DNA of 64,000 nucleotides from Leptospira ognonensis (GCF_004770745.1 NZ_RQGD01000005.1:1-64000), one strand, 5' to 3'. Shown: positions 27,215 through 37,690, counted from the first letter of the stretch. Translations and numbers: made by a program. The notes: generated from the letters alone by a model not told the origin.

Positions 27215-30200
27215 TTATATCATTCTTAGGTCTAGTGTCGACGGAAAACTTTTATTTTCTAACCGTACTGGCGGCAAGGATTTTCCGATCTTATGCCCAT
27301 GCGTCCAAAATCTGGAAATACGTCTAGATTCGGCCTCGTAACCATTTATAGGGAAGCTGGAGTAAGATAGTCCACCAGGATGGGAAACATGGTACGTACA
27401 ACCCCCTAAAGAGCGATCATTCCATTTGTCGTAAACATCAAAAACCAGGGAAGGCTGCGCAGGCAAATGAGGATGTAAAGTAAGTACAGGAGCCCATGCC
27501 TTAAATCGAACGCCTGCTACATACTCATTTACCAATCCTGTTGCTTGTAATGGAACTTCGTAGCCATTGCAGCTAAGAGTGTATCGATCAGGGTGAAATC
27601 CGGTGATTTTGACTTGCAATCTCTCCACAGCCGAATCTACACCACGCGATGTTCCCTGAGACGTATTTTCTTCACCTAACACATGCCATGGTTCTAAAGC
27701 CATACGTAATTCGATCTGCATTCCATCCAAATAAGATATACCATACTGTGGAAAACGGAATTCAAAAAAAGGATCAAAGTCTTTTTCCAGGAAACTATAC
27801 CCGGAAATTTGTAGATCTTTGATTACTTCTTTAAAATCCCTATATACAAAGTAAGGCAACATAAATCTATCATGAAGATCAGTAGACCAGTTTACAGGCT
27901 GGCCAAAGTATGGAGTTTCCCAAAATTTTGAGATGATCGCCATAACAAACGCTTGTTGAACGATACTCATCTGAAAATGAGGGGGCATTTCGAAGGCTCG
28001 CATTTCTACAAGACCAAGTCTTCCTGTTAAGCTTCCCGGATCGAAAAGTTTATCTATTGAAATTTCTGTTCGATGTGTATTCCCCGTTAGGTCAACGAGA
28101 ATGTTTCTAAATAAACGATCCACGAGCCATGGTGGTGTAAAACGACTAGAGTCAATTTGCTGGAAGGCAATTTTTAATTCATGCAATGAATCGTTTCTTG
28201 CTTCATCAATCCGAGGTGATTGTGAAGTTGGCCCAATGAACATTCCAGAAAAAAGATAGGAAAGGCCAGGGTGATTTTGCCAATAAGCTACTAAACTTCT
28301 TAAAAGTGAAGGCTTTCTGAGAAAAGGACTGTCCTGAACATTGGCACCACCAACAGTAATATGGTTTCCGCCGCCTGTTCCAGAATGCCTTCCATCAATC
28401 ATAAATTTCTCAGCCGTTAGTCGACCAAGAGCAGCTTCTTCATATAGAATTTTTGTTTTAGTAACAATGTCTGAGAAGGCGGAAGACGGATGCATATTTA
28501 CTTCGATCACACCAGGGTCAGGTGTAATTTTAAAGCGATTGATTCGTGGATCAAATGGAGCTTCGTATCCTTCTATTACAATAGGTAAATCTGTCATTTC
28601 CGCAGTTCTTTCTAGCTGGTAGATGAGATCTAACCAACCTTCCAAGGTCGCAATAGGAGGTAAAAAAACTCTTAAATTTCCATTTCTTGGTTCCACGCAA
28701 ATCGCAGTTCTTGATTGAACAGGTAAATCTATGTTATACGAAAGAGAAGGCTGTGCACCTCGAATCTGCTCCAATTCTCGTCTCTTTGGTAACGGTTCAC
28801 GTAATAATGCTGGGTCTTCTTGGTATGGGTAATGTTTCAAAGTTGCCAAGGATTGGATAGGTAATCTATATCCAATGGGAGAATCCCCAGGTATTAAATA
28901 TAGTTTCTTCCTACGAAAATTCCATTTGTGACTGATCCAGTTTCCATCTACATTATTATATTCTAATGGAATGACATAACCAACTTCTCTGTTGATCCCT
29001 TTCTCCAGATTTGTCAAAATTCGTTTTCTCTCCATTTTATTGAAGTGATCAAGACCTTCAAGAAGCGACTCCTCTTCAACTGGTAGGTTTCCCTCTTGCC
29101 AGAGGTAATATAGATTATCCTCATAAGCCGGCTGAATGAATTCATGAGCCAACCGAAGATTGTCTGCCAAGACACTGGTAAACATTCTTGCATCATCCGC
29201 AGTTGCTGAACCGGTATACCTATCATCTGCTAATAGGTAGTCATTCTCCCAAATCTTCTCTCCATCTAATCTCCAATAGGCAATCATGGCCCATCTCGGT
29301 AAAGGCTCACCTGGATACCATTTACCTTGACCGTACTGTAATACGCCGCCTTCTGCAAAATGGCCTTTTAATTTCTTGAGAAGTTGTTCTGATTTAGAAT
29401 ATTTTTCATAACCGAGAGCATCAAAATTCCATTCGGGAGCATCCTTATTCTCTGTAGATACAAAGGTAGGCTCACCTCCTATGGTTAGGCGAATGTCATT
29501 CTTTTTAATGCGCTTTTCAATCGACTCGCCTAGTTTTAAGATTCTTTCCCAATCTTCATCAGCATAAGGTAAAGTGACACGCGGGGTTTCTTTGATTCGA
29601 TCCACTCCCATATGGAAGGAGAACTGACCTTTAGCCTTTTCTGTAAAACCGAAGATAGGTCCTGCCGACTCTGGTTCTGGAGTAGCTGCGAGTGGAATAT
29701 GACCTTCACCTGTAAACAATCCTGAAGTTGGATCAAGCCCTACCCAACCTGCGCCAGGTAAAAAAACCTCTGCCCAAGCATGTAAATCCGTAAAATCTTT
29801 CTCTGCGCCCGATGGGCCATCTAATGACTTCACATCAGCCTTTAATTGGATTAAGTAGCCGGAAACAAAACGAGAAGCGATACCAAGATTTCTAAGAATC
29901 TGTACCAAAAGATAAGCACTATCCCGACAAGAACCCATTCTCTTTTTGAGAGTAACTTCCGGAGATTGTACGCCTGGTTCCATTCTAATAATATAACCAA
30001 TGTCAGCATATACCTTTGAGTTCAGTGCGACGAGAAAATCAATCATTCGTCTCGGAGTAATATCTACACTCTTAATGTAATCACTCAAGACTTTACTCGG
30101 CTTTCTAGGTTTAAGATAAGGAGCTAATTCTTTCTTTAAAACTTTATCATAAGAAAAGGGATATTTTTCTGCATGTTCCTCGATAAAGAAATCGAAAGGA

Positions 30201-30466
30201 TTTACTACTTTCATATCAATTACGAGATCAACAGCGACTTGAAACACTTCGCTCTTCTCATTGAATACAAGACGCGCTAAATAATTTCCAAATGGATCTT
30301 GTTGCCAGTTTAAAAAATGGTTCTCAGGTAGGATTCTCAACGAATAGGAAACAATATGGTTTTTTGTGTGCGGTGCTGGTCTTAACCGTATCACATGAGG
30401 AAAGAGCTGAATTTTCTTATCATAGTGATAAGTTGTTATATGTGAAAGTCCAATTCGTATACTCAT
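27215..30466 (-). CDS. Transglutaminase-DUF2126 fusion protein
   Basis: Protein of 1083 residues. The N-terminal 300 residues are a transglutaminase with its associated beta domain (SHITTYHYDKKIQLFPHVIRLRP); the triad is Cys in MGSCRDSAYLL, His in LHAWAEVF and Asp in GLDPTSG. The rest is DUF2126 (from LTIGGEPTFVSTENKDAPEW), with HSGTGGGNHITVGG and the RPSLVFD-type C-terminal beta segment. DUF2126 always accompanies permuted ATP-grasp and alpha-E proteins and has been linked to amidoligase chemistry, but its activity is not established. It lies 3 bases downstream of the alpha-E gene, in the middle of the operon. Confidence 0.88.
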   Translation of the reverse strand: MSIRIGLSHITTYHYDKKIQLFPHVIRLRPAPHTKNHIVSYSLRILPENHFLNWQQDPFGNYLARLVFNEKSEVFQVAVDLVIDMKVVNPFDFFIEEHAEKYPFSYDKVLKKELAPYLKPRKPSKVLSDYIKSVDITPRRMIDFLVALNSKVYADIGYIIRMEPGVQSPEVTLKKRMGSCRDSAYLLVQILRNLGIASRFVSGYLIQLKADVKSLDGPSGAEKDFTDLHAWAEVFLPGAGWVGLDPTSGLFTGEGHIPLAATPEPESAGPIFGFTEKAKGQFSFHMGVDRIKETPRVTLPYADEDWERILKLGESIEKRIKKNDIRLTIGGEPTFVSTENKDAPEWNFDALGYEKYSKSEQLLKKLKGHFAEGGVLQYGQGKWYPGEPLPRWAMIAYWRLDGEKIWENDYLLADDRYTGSATADDARMFTSVLADNLRLAHEFIQPAYEDNLYYLWQEGNLPVEEESLLEGLDHFNKMERKRILTNLEKGINREVGYVIPLEYNNVDGNWISHKWNFRRKKLYLIPGDSPIGYRLPIQSLATLKHYPYQEDPALLREPLPKRRELEQIRGAQPSLSYNIDLPVQSRTAICVEPRNGNLRVFLPPIATLEGWLDLIYQLERTAEMTDLPIVIEGYEAPFDPRINRFKITPDPGVIEVNMHPSSAFSDIVTKTKILYEEAALGRLTAEKFMIDGRHSGTGGGNHITVGGANVQDSPFLRKPSLLRSLVAYWQNHPGLSYLFSGMFIGPTSQSPRIDEARNDSLHELKIAFQQIDSSRFTPPWLVDRLFRNILVDLTGNTHRTEISIDKLFDPGSLTGRLGLVEMRAFEMPPHFQMSIVQQAFVMAIISKFWETPYFGQPVNWSTDLHDRFMLPYFVYRDFKEVIKDLQISGYSFLEKDFDPFFEFRFPQYGISYLDGMQIELRMALEPWHVLGEENTSQGTSRGVDSAVERLQVKITGFHPDRYTLSCNGYEVPLQATGLVNEYVAGVRFKAWAPVLTLHPHLPAQPSLVFDVYDKWNDRSLGGCTYHVSHPGGLSYSSFPINGYEAESRRISRFWTHGHKIGKSLPPVRLENKSFPSTLDLRMI

Positions 30467-30469
30467 AGT

Positions 30470-31438
30470 TTAGCTTTTAAAAAATCTCTCAACGATTTTT
30501 GATCCGATCTGGTTTAACTCAATTTGGATGTCATCAAGATATTCATGAAGTCCTTTATCAAAGATAGATTCTATATTTTCCGACCGAAGACGATTCAAAT
30601 AAGTAGTTGCGGCATCCTGAGCTAAATTACGCGGCAATCCTTCTTTCGTACCCGAAACTTTCTCAAGACTTTCCTCAATCTCTTGAAGGCAAAAAACAAT
30701 CGACCGAGGAAATGTTTGATTCAAAATCAAAAATTCTGCGATATCATTTGGATGCACTTTCTTATACTTTCTATTATACATCTCATGTGCGGATGCCGAT
30801 TTTAGCAGGGATAGCCATTGTAACAAATCTAAGGTGGAACCAACATCTTGTATCGAAGGCAGTAAAATGAAGTACTTCATGTCCAAAATTCGCGTTGTTT
30901 TATCGGCTCTCTCTAAAAATCGTCCAAGAAGAGAAAAGCTCCATACTTCATCATGCGAGATTGTCGCATCGGAGCAGCCATAAAAACTTTGGCAGCTTTT
31001 TCTCACATGAGATAAAAATCCTGAGAGATCTGCTGATATGCCTTCCCCTCTTGTCTGCGGATTTTCCATGTAAGATTTTCGATATTCTTTTACAGAAAGA
31101 TAAAATTCATTTAAGACCTCCCACATCGAAGTGGAAATATTCTCCCTAATCGATCGGGCATTCTCGCGAGCCCTCAACAAACAGTTGTAAATTGAATTTG
31201 GATTCTCATCATCAAATGTCATAAACTTGATTACGTTTGCTGGTGTAATCTTTTCATATTTCTTCTCGAATTCTTTTGAATCTCCCGTGGTGTGCACGAG
31301 GGGCATCCATTGATTCGGAAATTCATCATTTAAATCTAACGATAGTTGATGATTGACATCAATGAAACGAGAATAATTCTCTGCTCTTTCTATATACCGA
31401 TTCAACCAAAATACAGATTCTGCAACTCTACTTAACAT
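30470..31438 (-). CDS. Alpha-E domain protein
   Basis: All-helical protein of 322 residues of the alpha-E family (COG2307). It begins with the signature SRVAESVFWLNRYIERAENYSRF and contains a second conserved helix pair (FLERADKTTRILDMKYF, PRSIVFCLQEIEESL). These domains are found only next to, or fused to, circularly permuted ATP-grasp ligases and transglutaminases and have no known catalytic role; a scaffold or substrate-binding role has been proposed. It lies 12 bases after the ATP-grasp gene. A second copy of this domain is fused within the operon's fourth gene. Confidence 0.88.
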   Translation of the reverse strand: MLSRVAESVFWLNRYIERAENYSRFIDVNHQLSLDLNDEFPNQWMPLVHTTGDSKEFEKKYEKITPANVIKFMTFDDENPNSIYNCLLRARENARSIRENISTSMWEVLNEFYLSVKEYRKSYMENPQTRGEGISADLSGFLSHVRKSCQSFYGCSDATISHDEVWSFSLLGRFLERADKTTRILDMKYFILLPSIQDVGSTLDLLQWLSLLKSASAHEMYNRKYKKVHPNDIAEFLILNQTFPRSIVFCLQEIEESLEKVSGTKEGLPRNLAQDAATTYLNRLRSENIESIFDKGLHEYLDDIQIELNQIGSKIVERFFKS

Positions 31439-31450
31439 ATGGTATTCCTA

Positions 31451-32875
31451 TTATCCGAGAACCCAGGTGTCTTTTGAACCACCTCCCTGGGAAGAGTTTA
31501 CAACCAATGAACCTTTTCTTAATGCAACGCGAGTTAAACCACCCGGCATTACATAAATGTCTTTTCCATAGAGTATAAATGGTCTTAAATCCACGTGCCG
31601 CGCTTCAATTTTATCATCAATCAATGTCGGAACCGTTGATAGATTGAGAACAGGCTGAGCGATGTAATTTCTAGGATCCGCAATTACCAATTTTTTGAAA
31701 TCCTCTTGTTCTTGTTTTGTCGCTTTTGGACCAATAATCATCCCGTATCCGCCTGCACCATTGGCTGCTTTAACCACTAGATTATGAATGTTTTCAATAA
31801 CATATTTAAGATCTTTTTCTTGCGAACAAAGGTAAGTAGGAACATTCGGGATTATTGCCTCTTCACCTAAGTAATATTTGATCATGGCTGGAACGAAGGA
31901 ATAGATCACTTTATCATCAGCCACTCCAGTTCCAGGCGCATTTGCTAGCGCTACATTACCTTTTTTGAACGCTTCGAATATACCTTTTACTCCAAGTAAA
32001 GAGTCTTCCCTAAAAGTCAATGGATCCATAAACGTATCATCTATTCTTCTATAGATAACATCGATTTTGCGAAGTCCTTTTGTCGTTTTCATAAAAACTT
32101 TATCATTCTCAACGACTAAATCAGACCCTTCCACTAGAAAAACTCCCATTTTTTGAGCTAAAAAGGAATGCTCATAATAAGCTGAGTTAAAAACTCCTGG
32201 AGTCCAAACGGCGATTACTGGATCGTCTGCGTTTGATAAATTTTCTAACATAGAGCGAAGATGATATGGATAATCATATACCTGACGGATATTTAGTTTA
32301 TCAAATAACTCAGGGAAGGTGCGCTTCATCACCTCTCGATTTTCAAGAACGTACGATACCCCTGATGGACATCTTAAATTGTCTTCAAGTACATGAAATG
32401 TTCCTTCTCCATCTCTTACTAAATCCGTTCCCGTAATGTGAATCCAGATATCCTTTGGAGGTCTCAACCCAATACAAGGCTTCAGATAACCAGCGCTAGA
32501 TTCTATGATATCTCGGGGAATAATACCATCTTTAAGTATTTTTCCTTCACTATAGATATCTCGAAGAAATAAATTCATGGCCTCAATGCGTTGTTTGAGT
32601 CCTTTTTCCATTCGAGTCCATTCCTCACTCGGTACGATTCTAGGAATAACATCGAAAGGCATAATACGTTCTTGTTCTTCACCTTCGCCGTATAACGTGA
32701 ATGTTATGCCAAGGGAAATGAGCGCCTTTTCCGCAGACGAACTTCGCTTAACTAGCTCTAGTCCACCCAGACTCTCCATTTTACTTTTTAAAAAATGATA
32801 ACTCGTGCGAGGGTTGCCCTCTTTTGAAAACATTTCATCATAAACGTTTTTTGTTTCATAGTCTGCGATAAACAT
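31451..32875 (-). CDS. Circularly permuted ATP-grasp type 2 protein
   Basis: Protein of 474 residues (COG2308 type). Landmarks are YDEMFSKEGNPRTSYHFLKSKM, the DLVRDGEGTFHVLEDNLRCPSG loop, YRRIDDTFMDPLTFREDSLLGVKG, the nucleotide-binding VVKAANGAGGYGMIIGP, and AQPVLNLSTVP. Members are predicted to ligate amino acids or peptides using ATP. The start at 32875 has AAGGAAG upstream and matches the family; a frame extension to 32974 adds unrelated residues. It is the first gene of the five-gene operon, downstream of a strong promoter at 33002-33030 with a leader of about 120 bases. Confidence 0.9.
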   Translation of the reverse strand: MFIADYETKNVYDEMFSKEGNPRTSYHFLKSKMESLGGLELVKRSSSAEKALISLGITFTLYGEGEEQERIMPFDVIPRIVPSEEWTRMEKGLKQRIEAMNLFLRDIYSEGKILKDGIIPRDIIESSAGYLKPCIGLRPPKDIWIHITGTDLVRDGEGTFHVLEDNLRCPSGVSYVLENREVMKRTFPELFDKLNIRQVYDYPYHLRSMLENLSNADDPVIAVWTPGVFNSAYYEHSFLAQKMGVFLVEGSDLVVENDKVFMKTTKGLRKIDVIYRRIDDTFMDPLTFREDSLLGVKGIFEAFKKGNVALANAPGTGVADDKVIYSFVPAMIKYYLGEEAIIPNVPTYLCSQEKDLKYVIENIHNLVVKAANGAGGYGMIIGPKATKQEQEDFKKLVIADPRNYIAQPVLNLSTVPTLIDDKIEARHVDLRPFILYGKDIYVMPGGLTRVALRKGSLVVNSSQGGGSKDTWVLG

Positions 32876-33001
32876 GGCGCATACTTCCTTTTGCTTATTT
32901 ATGTAGCAATTTCCGTACCAAATCATACAGATCGCCCCATTTGATGAAAAGGAAGGCAAGTGGACATAATGCAATCAATGTCCCATCGATATGTGTCTAA
33001 A

Positions 33002-33030
33002 TTTTAAGCACGAGGATCTCGCGCTGTCAA
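33002..33030 (-). promoter_or_regulatory. Sigma-70-type promoter of the amidoligase-type operon
   Basis: On the minus strand a consensus -35 TTGACA (33030-33025) is followed after exactly 17 bases by TTAAAA (33007-33002). The spacer contains an imperfect inverted repeat, GCGCGAG and CTCGTGC around three bases, which could be an operator. Confidence 0.6.
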
Positions 33031-33077
33031 TTATTGTTTATGATTTAAACAAAGCGCTTAAATTATATCTTTGAAGA

Positions 33078-33641
33078 CTAATTGAGAAGGGGATCTTTCG
33101 TGTGTTCTACAAAATATTTATAGATTCCGCCCTTATTTTTTAGAGCATCTCGCCATAATTCTTCTGTTTCGTCTTCCCGGAAGATGATTTCTTCGGTTAC
33201 ATCACTGACAGCCCAAGATAATTTTTCGAATTCTGATTCCAATTGGCCTGTTGACCAACCTGAGTAGCCTTGAAATACACGAAATTGTGTTTCCTCGGAC
33301 TCCAAAACTTCGACCAAAGTATCATAACTTCGAGCCATGTAGACACCTGGTATGATCTCCACACCCGGATCTTTCGAGGATTTCTTATTATGGACGATCG
33401 TTACGAACATATTGTCCACAGGTCCGCCGTCATAAACGGGACGGTCGGAATGAGCGGTAGAAGGGAGATTTTTGATTAGTGATTCCAATGTTTGTTTTGT
33501 TGGTTTGTTTAATACCAATCCAAAAGCACCATCCTCATCATGATCAACCATAAGAATGATCGTCTTATGGAAAAAATCTTGTATGACGCTTGAATTGGAT
33601 ATGATTAGTTTACCGCGAGTCGACTTTGGTAAATCAACCAT
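33078..33641 (-). CDS. YqgE/AlgH (UPF0301) family protein
   Basis: Soluble protein of 187 residues with the family's opening STRGKLIISNSSVIQDFFHKTIILMVDHDEDGAFGLVLNKP, then VYDGGPVDNMFVTIVH and FRVFQGYSGWSTGQLESEF, where the GYSGW motif is the family signature. Its role is poorly defined; it has been linked to alginate regulation in pseudomonads. Its start overlaps the stop of the dehydrogenase gene by one base, so it is the last cistron of the hrcA-led transcription unit unless an internal promoter exists. Confidence 0.9.
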   Translation of the reverse strand: MVDLPKSTRGKLIISNSSVIQDFFHKTIILMVDHDEDGAFGLVLNKPTKQTLESLIKNLPSTAHSDRPVYDGGPVDNMFVTIVHNKKSSKDPGVEIIPGVYMARSYDTLVEVLESEETQFRVFQGYSGWSTGQLESEFEKLSWAVSDVTEEIIFREDETEELWRDALKNKGGIYKYFVEHTKDPLLN

Positions 33642-34603
33642 TAACGATTTTCCTGTATCTGTTTTAAAATTTTGTAAGCAACTTCAAGTGTTTTGATATC
33701 AGAATCACCTTTGACCATCGGAGTGGCTTCTCCTTTAATGCAACTTATGAAGTGCTCATGCTCTTGCTTTAACGGATTATCTTTATGAACAAAAATTTTC
33801 TCGACAATCGATTCTTGTTTATATCGAATCTCACCTGATCCAAGTTGGGTGGTGGAACTTGCTTGCCTATGCAACTCGATTTCTTGGTTTGTAAAATCTA
33901 AAAACACGTACGAATCTTTCTGAGAGATATTGAGAGTTCTAATCTTTGCTTGGGAAGCTCTCGATGCATTGAGGCTGGCTACACAACCATTCGCAAAACG
34001 AATCACGACACTCGCAACATCTTCATGTTTTGAAACAAACGAAGAACCTACTGCTTTGACATCAACAACCTCTGATTTCACAAGATTTAGTACGATGTCG
34101 ATATCATGAATCATCATATCTAAAACCACACCAACATCCGCAATGCGCGAATTGTAAGGAGCAAGTCTTCTCGATTCTATCAACAATGGATGTTCTGCGA
34201 TTTTTCCAAGCTCAAGTACGGCCCCATTAAATCGTTCCACGTGACCAACTTGTAAGACTAGATTGTTTTTGTTGGCAAGGTCAACCAACTCCCGTGCTTC
34301 CTCGACCGTTTGAGAAATCGGTTTTTCAACTAAAACATGCTTTTTTTCATTTAATGCTTGTTTGGCGATCTTGTGATGTAAGAAAGTTGGGGCAGCTATG
34401 ACTATAGCATCCACTTCCTTTAACAATTCCGCTTCTGAAGCAAATGCTTTCGTTTTATGTTTCTCGGCAATTTGCGTTGCTCTTTCAGCACTCGCATCAT
34501 AAATACCCACTAACTCTGCATCGGTGAGCATTTTTGCAACATTGACATGGTACTGACCCATGTGGCCAGTACCGATAACGCCTAATCGGACTTTTTTATC
34601 CAT
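33641..34603 (-). CDS. Gfo/Idh/MocA family dehydrogenase, possible UDP-GlcNAc 3-dehydrogenase
   Basis: Enzyme of 320 residues with an N-terminal NAD-binding Rossmann fold (RLGVIGTGHMGQYH), the family EKP motif (VLVEKPIS) and the C-terminal catalytic region GHVERFNGAV and VVLDMMIHDIDIVLNL, which contains the conserved D-x-x-x-H-D. The GHVERFN, RLAPYNSR and DMMIHDID pattern resembles dehydrogenases of the GnnA group that oxidise UDP-GlcNAc at C3 for diamino-lipid A, which leptospires make. No gnnB-type aminotransferase is adjacent, so that assignment is tentative. It lies 25 bases downstream of dnaJ. Confidence 0.8.
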   Translation of the reverse strand: MDKKVRLGVIGTGHMGQYHVNVAKMLTDAELVGIYDASAERATQIAEKHKTKAFASEAELLKEVDAIVIAAPTFLHHKIAKQALNEKKHVLVEKPISQTVEEARELVDLANKNNLVLQVGHVERFNGAVLELGKIAEHPLLIESRRLAPYNSRIADVGVVLDMMIHDIDIVLNLVKSEVVDVKAVGSSFVSKHEDVASVVIRFANGCVASLNASRASQAKIRTLNISQKDSYVFLDFTNQEIELHRQASSTTQLGSGEIRYKQESIVEKIFVHKDNPLKQEHEHFISCIKGEATPMVKGDSDIKTLEVAYKILKQIQENR

Positions 34604-34628
34604 AGATAGATCTCATATATTGGGAGCA

Positions 34629-35741
34629 TTATTGGAAAAACAACTTCGATTTTCCGCCCGCTCCCACCTTTTCTCCAGATTCTTTCGCAAATTCTTCTAA
34701 TAATTCTTTTTGTTTTTTAGTCAGTTTTTTTGGAATTTCAACCCGGATGACTACGTGCTGATCTCCTTTTCCATAAGACCCAAGGTAAGGAATCCCGTGC
34801 CCTTTCAACCGAAAGACTTGACCACTCTCGGTTCCCTCTGGGATTTTCAGCTGTATCAATTTGCCTTCAATCGATGGAACCTCGATTTCGCCTCCGAGAC
34901 AAGCAAGCGAGAGGGAAATCGTCTTTTGAATGATTAGATCATTACCTTGTCTCTCAAATTGCGCATGTTTTTTAATGTGTGTTACCACATATAAATCCCC
35001 ATGTGGTCCGCCGCTTGGACCGGCTTCCCCTTCCCCTGAAACTTTTAATCGACTTCCAGATTCTACTCCTGGCGGAATTTTAATATGAATCGTTCGGCGC
35101 TTTTCATTTAATCCTTCGCCTTTACAGGTCTTACAAGGATTAGAAATGATTTTGCCCTTACCTTTACATCGAGGGCAGGTAGTTGTGACGCTGAAAAAAC
35201 CCTGTGTCCTACGCACTTGACCGGAGCCACTGCAATCAGGACAGACAGTAGGCGATGAACCCTTCGCAGCACCCGAGCCACTACAATCGGTACAGGTCTC
35301 AGCTCTCGGAATTTCGATTTTATACTCTTTACCAAGAGCAGCATCCTCTAAACTAATTTCTAGGTTATAGCGAAGGTCAGATCCTCTTTGAGGACCAGAT
35401 CTTCTAGAACCACCGCGGCCCCCACCACCGAAAAATTCACTGAATACATCTCCGAAATCTCCGAAGATGTCTGAAAAATCTGTGTAAGCGCCTTGTCCAA
35501 AGCCTTGTCCACCAGCGCCTACACCGGCTTTACCGAATTGATCAAATGCGGCACGTTTTTGTGGATCACGTAACACTTCATAGGCTTCGGTTGCCTCTTT
35601 AAATTTTTCTTCAGCTTCCTTATCACCCTTATTTTTATCAGGGTGATATTTAATGGCTAACTTACGATAGGCGCCCTTGATTTCTTCATCAGTTGCACCT
35701 TTCGAAACGCCCAATACTTCGTAGTAACCGCGGTCGCTCAT
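34629..35741 (-). CDS. dnaJ: Chaperone protein DnaJ
   Basis: Full-length Hsp40 of 370 residues. It has a J domain with HPD ([16 protein letters not shown]), a Gly/Phe-rich linker including a run of Gly and Arg, four CxxCxGxG zinc motifs ([32 protein letters not shown]) and the C-terminal substrate-binding beta domains. It stimulates DnaK ATPase and delivers unfolded clients. It follows dnaK closely in the CIRCE-controlled heat-shock operon. Confidence 0.97.
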   Translation of the reverse strand: MSDRGYYEVLGVSKGATDEEIKGAYRKLAIKYHPDKNKGDKEAEEKFKEATEAYEVLRDPQKRAAFDQFGKAGVGAGGQGFGQGAYTDFSDIFGDFGDVFSEFFGGGGRGGSRRSGPQRGSDLRYNLEISLEDAALGKEYKIEIPRAETCTDCSGSGAAKGSSPTVCPDCSGSGQVRRTQGFFSVTTTCPRCKGKGKIISNPCKTCKGEGLNEKRRTIHIKIPPGVESGSRLKVSGEGEAGPSGGPHGDLYVVTHIKKHAQFERQGNDLIIQKTISLSLACLGGEIEVPSIEGKLIQLKIPEGTESGQVFRLKGHGIPYLGSYGKGDQHVVIRVEIPKKLTKKQKELLEEFAKESGEKVGAGGKSKLFFQ

Positions 35742-35760
35742 AAACTATACTTCTTTAAAT

Positions 35761-37690
35761 TTATTTTTTATCTTCATCAACAACAGTGTAATCAGCATCG
35801 ACTACTTTTTCACCACTGCCGTTTGATCCATTTGGTGCGCCTTGCGTCTGCTCTGCCCCTGGTCCCGTGTTCAGCTCCGGCACCTGGTGCAGCGTAAATT
35901 TTTTGCGCAATCTGAGTCGCAACTTCCTGGATCGCATCTTTTGCAGACTTCATTCTATCGAGATCTTGAGACTCCATAGCCTCACGTCCTCGTTTCACTT
36001 CATCCTGTACCCGTTGCTTTTCAGTAGCATCCAATTTATCAGCCGCTTCAGTCGCAGTCTTTTCTAAGCTGTAACAAAGAGATTCTAGTTCATTCTTCGT
36101 ATCTGCAAATTCGCGTGCTTTCTTATCTTCTTCTGCATGCGCCTCTGCATCTTTTACCATTTTTTTGATCTCTTCTTCTGACAGTCCAGACGAAGACTCA
36201 ATTCTAATTTTCTGTTCTTTACCTGTTCCTAAATCTTTTGCAGAAACATGAACGATACCATTGGCATCGATATCAAACGTAACTTCGATTTGAGGAACTC
36301 CTCTTGGAGCAGAAGGAATACCTACTAGATCAAATCGACCTAAAGTTCTATTATGTCCCGCCATTTCTCTTTCACCCTGTAACACGTGAACAGAAACAGT
36401 CGTTTGATTATCAGCCGCCGTAGAGAATACCTGCGATTTTCTTGTAGGAATCGTCGTATTTCTTTCGATCAGCTTTGTCATCACACCACCAAGTGTTTCG
36501 ATACCAAGTGATAATGGAGTGACATCAAGTAACAATACATCCGTTACTTCACCAGCAAGAACACCACCTTGAATCGCTGCACCAACTGCTACCACTTCAT
36601 CAGGGTTAACTGACTTGTTAGGCTCTTTTCCAAAAATTTCTTTTACTAGAGCTTGGACTGCTGGAATTCTAATGGAACCACCAACAAGAATTACCTCATC
36701 AATTTCACTTGCACTAAGGCCTGCATCTTTCAACGCATTGATACAAGGAATACGAGTTCTTTCCACCAAGGATTTTGTGATGTCATCAAACTTTGCACGA
36801 GTTAAAGTCATATCCAAATGTTTAGGACCAGAAGCATCAGCCGTAATGAATGGAAGGTTGATTTGCGTTGTTGAAGTTCCAGACAATTCAATCTTTGCTT
36901 TTTCCGCGGCTTCTTTCAATCTTTGCACTGTGTTTTTATCTTGGGAGATATCGATGCCAGTTTGTTTTTTGAATTCATCAATCATCCACTGCATTACAAC
37001 ATTGTCAAAGTCATCCCCACCGAGGTGTGTATCACCATTTGTAGATTTTACTTCGAAAACGCCATCTCCAAGCTCGAGAATGGAAACGTCGAATGTTCCT
37101 CCACCAAGATCATAGACTGCAATCTTTGCGTTTGTTTTCTTCTTATCAAAGCCGTAAGCAAGAGCTGCAGCTGTAGGTTCGTTGATAATACGTTCCACTT
37201 CAAGACCAGCAATACGACCCGCATCTTTTGTTGCTTGTCTTTGTTCGTCATTGAAGTAAGCAGGAACAGTAACAACTGCTTTCTTTACTTCGTAACCAAG
37301 AAAATCTTCTGCCGTTTTCTTCATTTTCATGAGAACTCGTGCAGCAATTTCTTGCGGAGTGAATTCGCCTGAAACAGTTTCAAATTTCACGCCATCATTT
37401 CCGGCACGAATCACTTTATAAGATACCATCTTCGCTTCTTCCTGCGATTCGTTGTATCTTCTACCAATAAATCTTTTTGCAGATCTGATCGTATTTACGG
37501 CGTTCGTAATTGCTTGGTTCTTAGCAAATTGGCCAACAATCGTTTCCCCTTTTGCAGTATAAGCAACTATCGAAGGAGTAGTTCTCGCTCCCTCTGAGTT
37601 TTGGATCACAACTGGATCTCCACCTTCCATAACAGCAACACACGAGTTAGTTGTTCCCAAATCGATTCCGATAATTTTTTCTTTAGACAT
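35761..37690 (-). CDS. dnaK: Chaperone protein DnaK, with an apparent frameshift at the C-terminus
   Basis: Hsp70 chaperone. The ATPase domain has [26 protein letters not shown] and [14 protein letters not shown]; the linker region [14 protein letters not shown] leads into the substrate-binding domain and lid. The start at 37690 is chosen from AAGGAG seven bases upstream. The frame from 37690 stops at 35810 after 626 residues with a basic, non-homologous tail ([14 protein letters not shown]). In the next frame the genuine Hsp70 tail continues ([16 protein letters not shown], ending [14 protein letters not shown]) to a stop at 35761. One extra base near 35861-35873 explains this; the rest is intact. 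Confidence 0.95.

Noticed and set aside
35810..35873. Programmed ribosomal frameshift in dnaK
   Set aside because: The site has no slippery heptamer or downstream stem that I can see, and DnaK is not known to use frameshifting; a sequence error or mutation is simpler.
36615..37372. Long open frames on the + strand opposite dnaK
   Set aside because: They are antisense shadows of a highly conserved gene, with Cys/Ser-rich, domain-free translations and no ribosome site.
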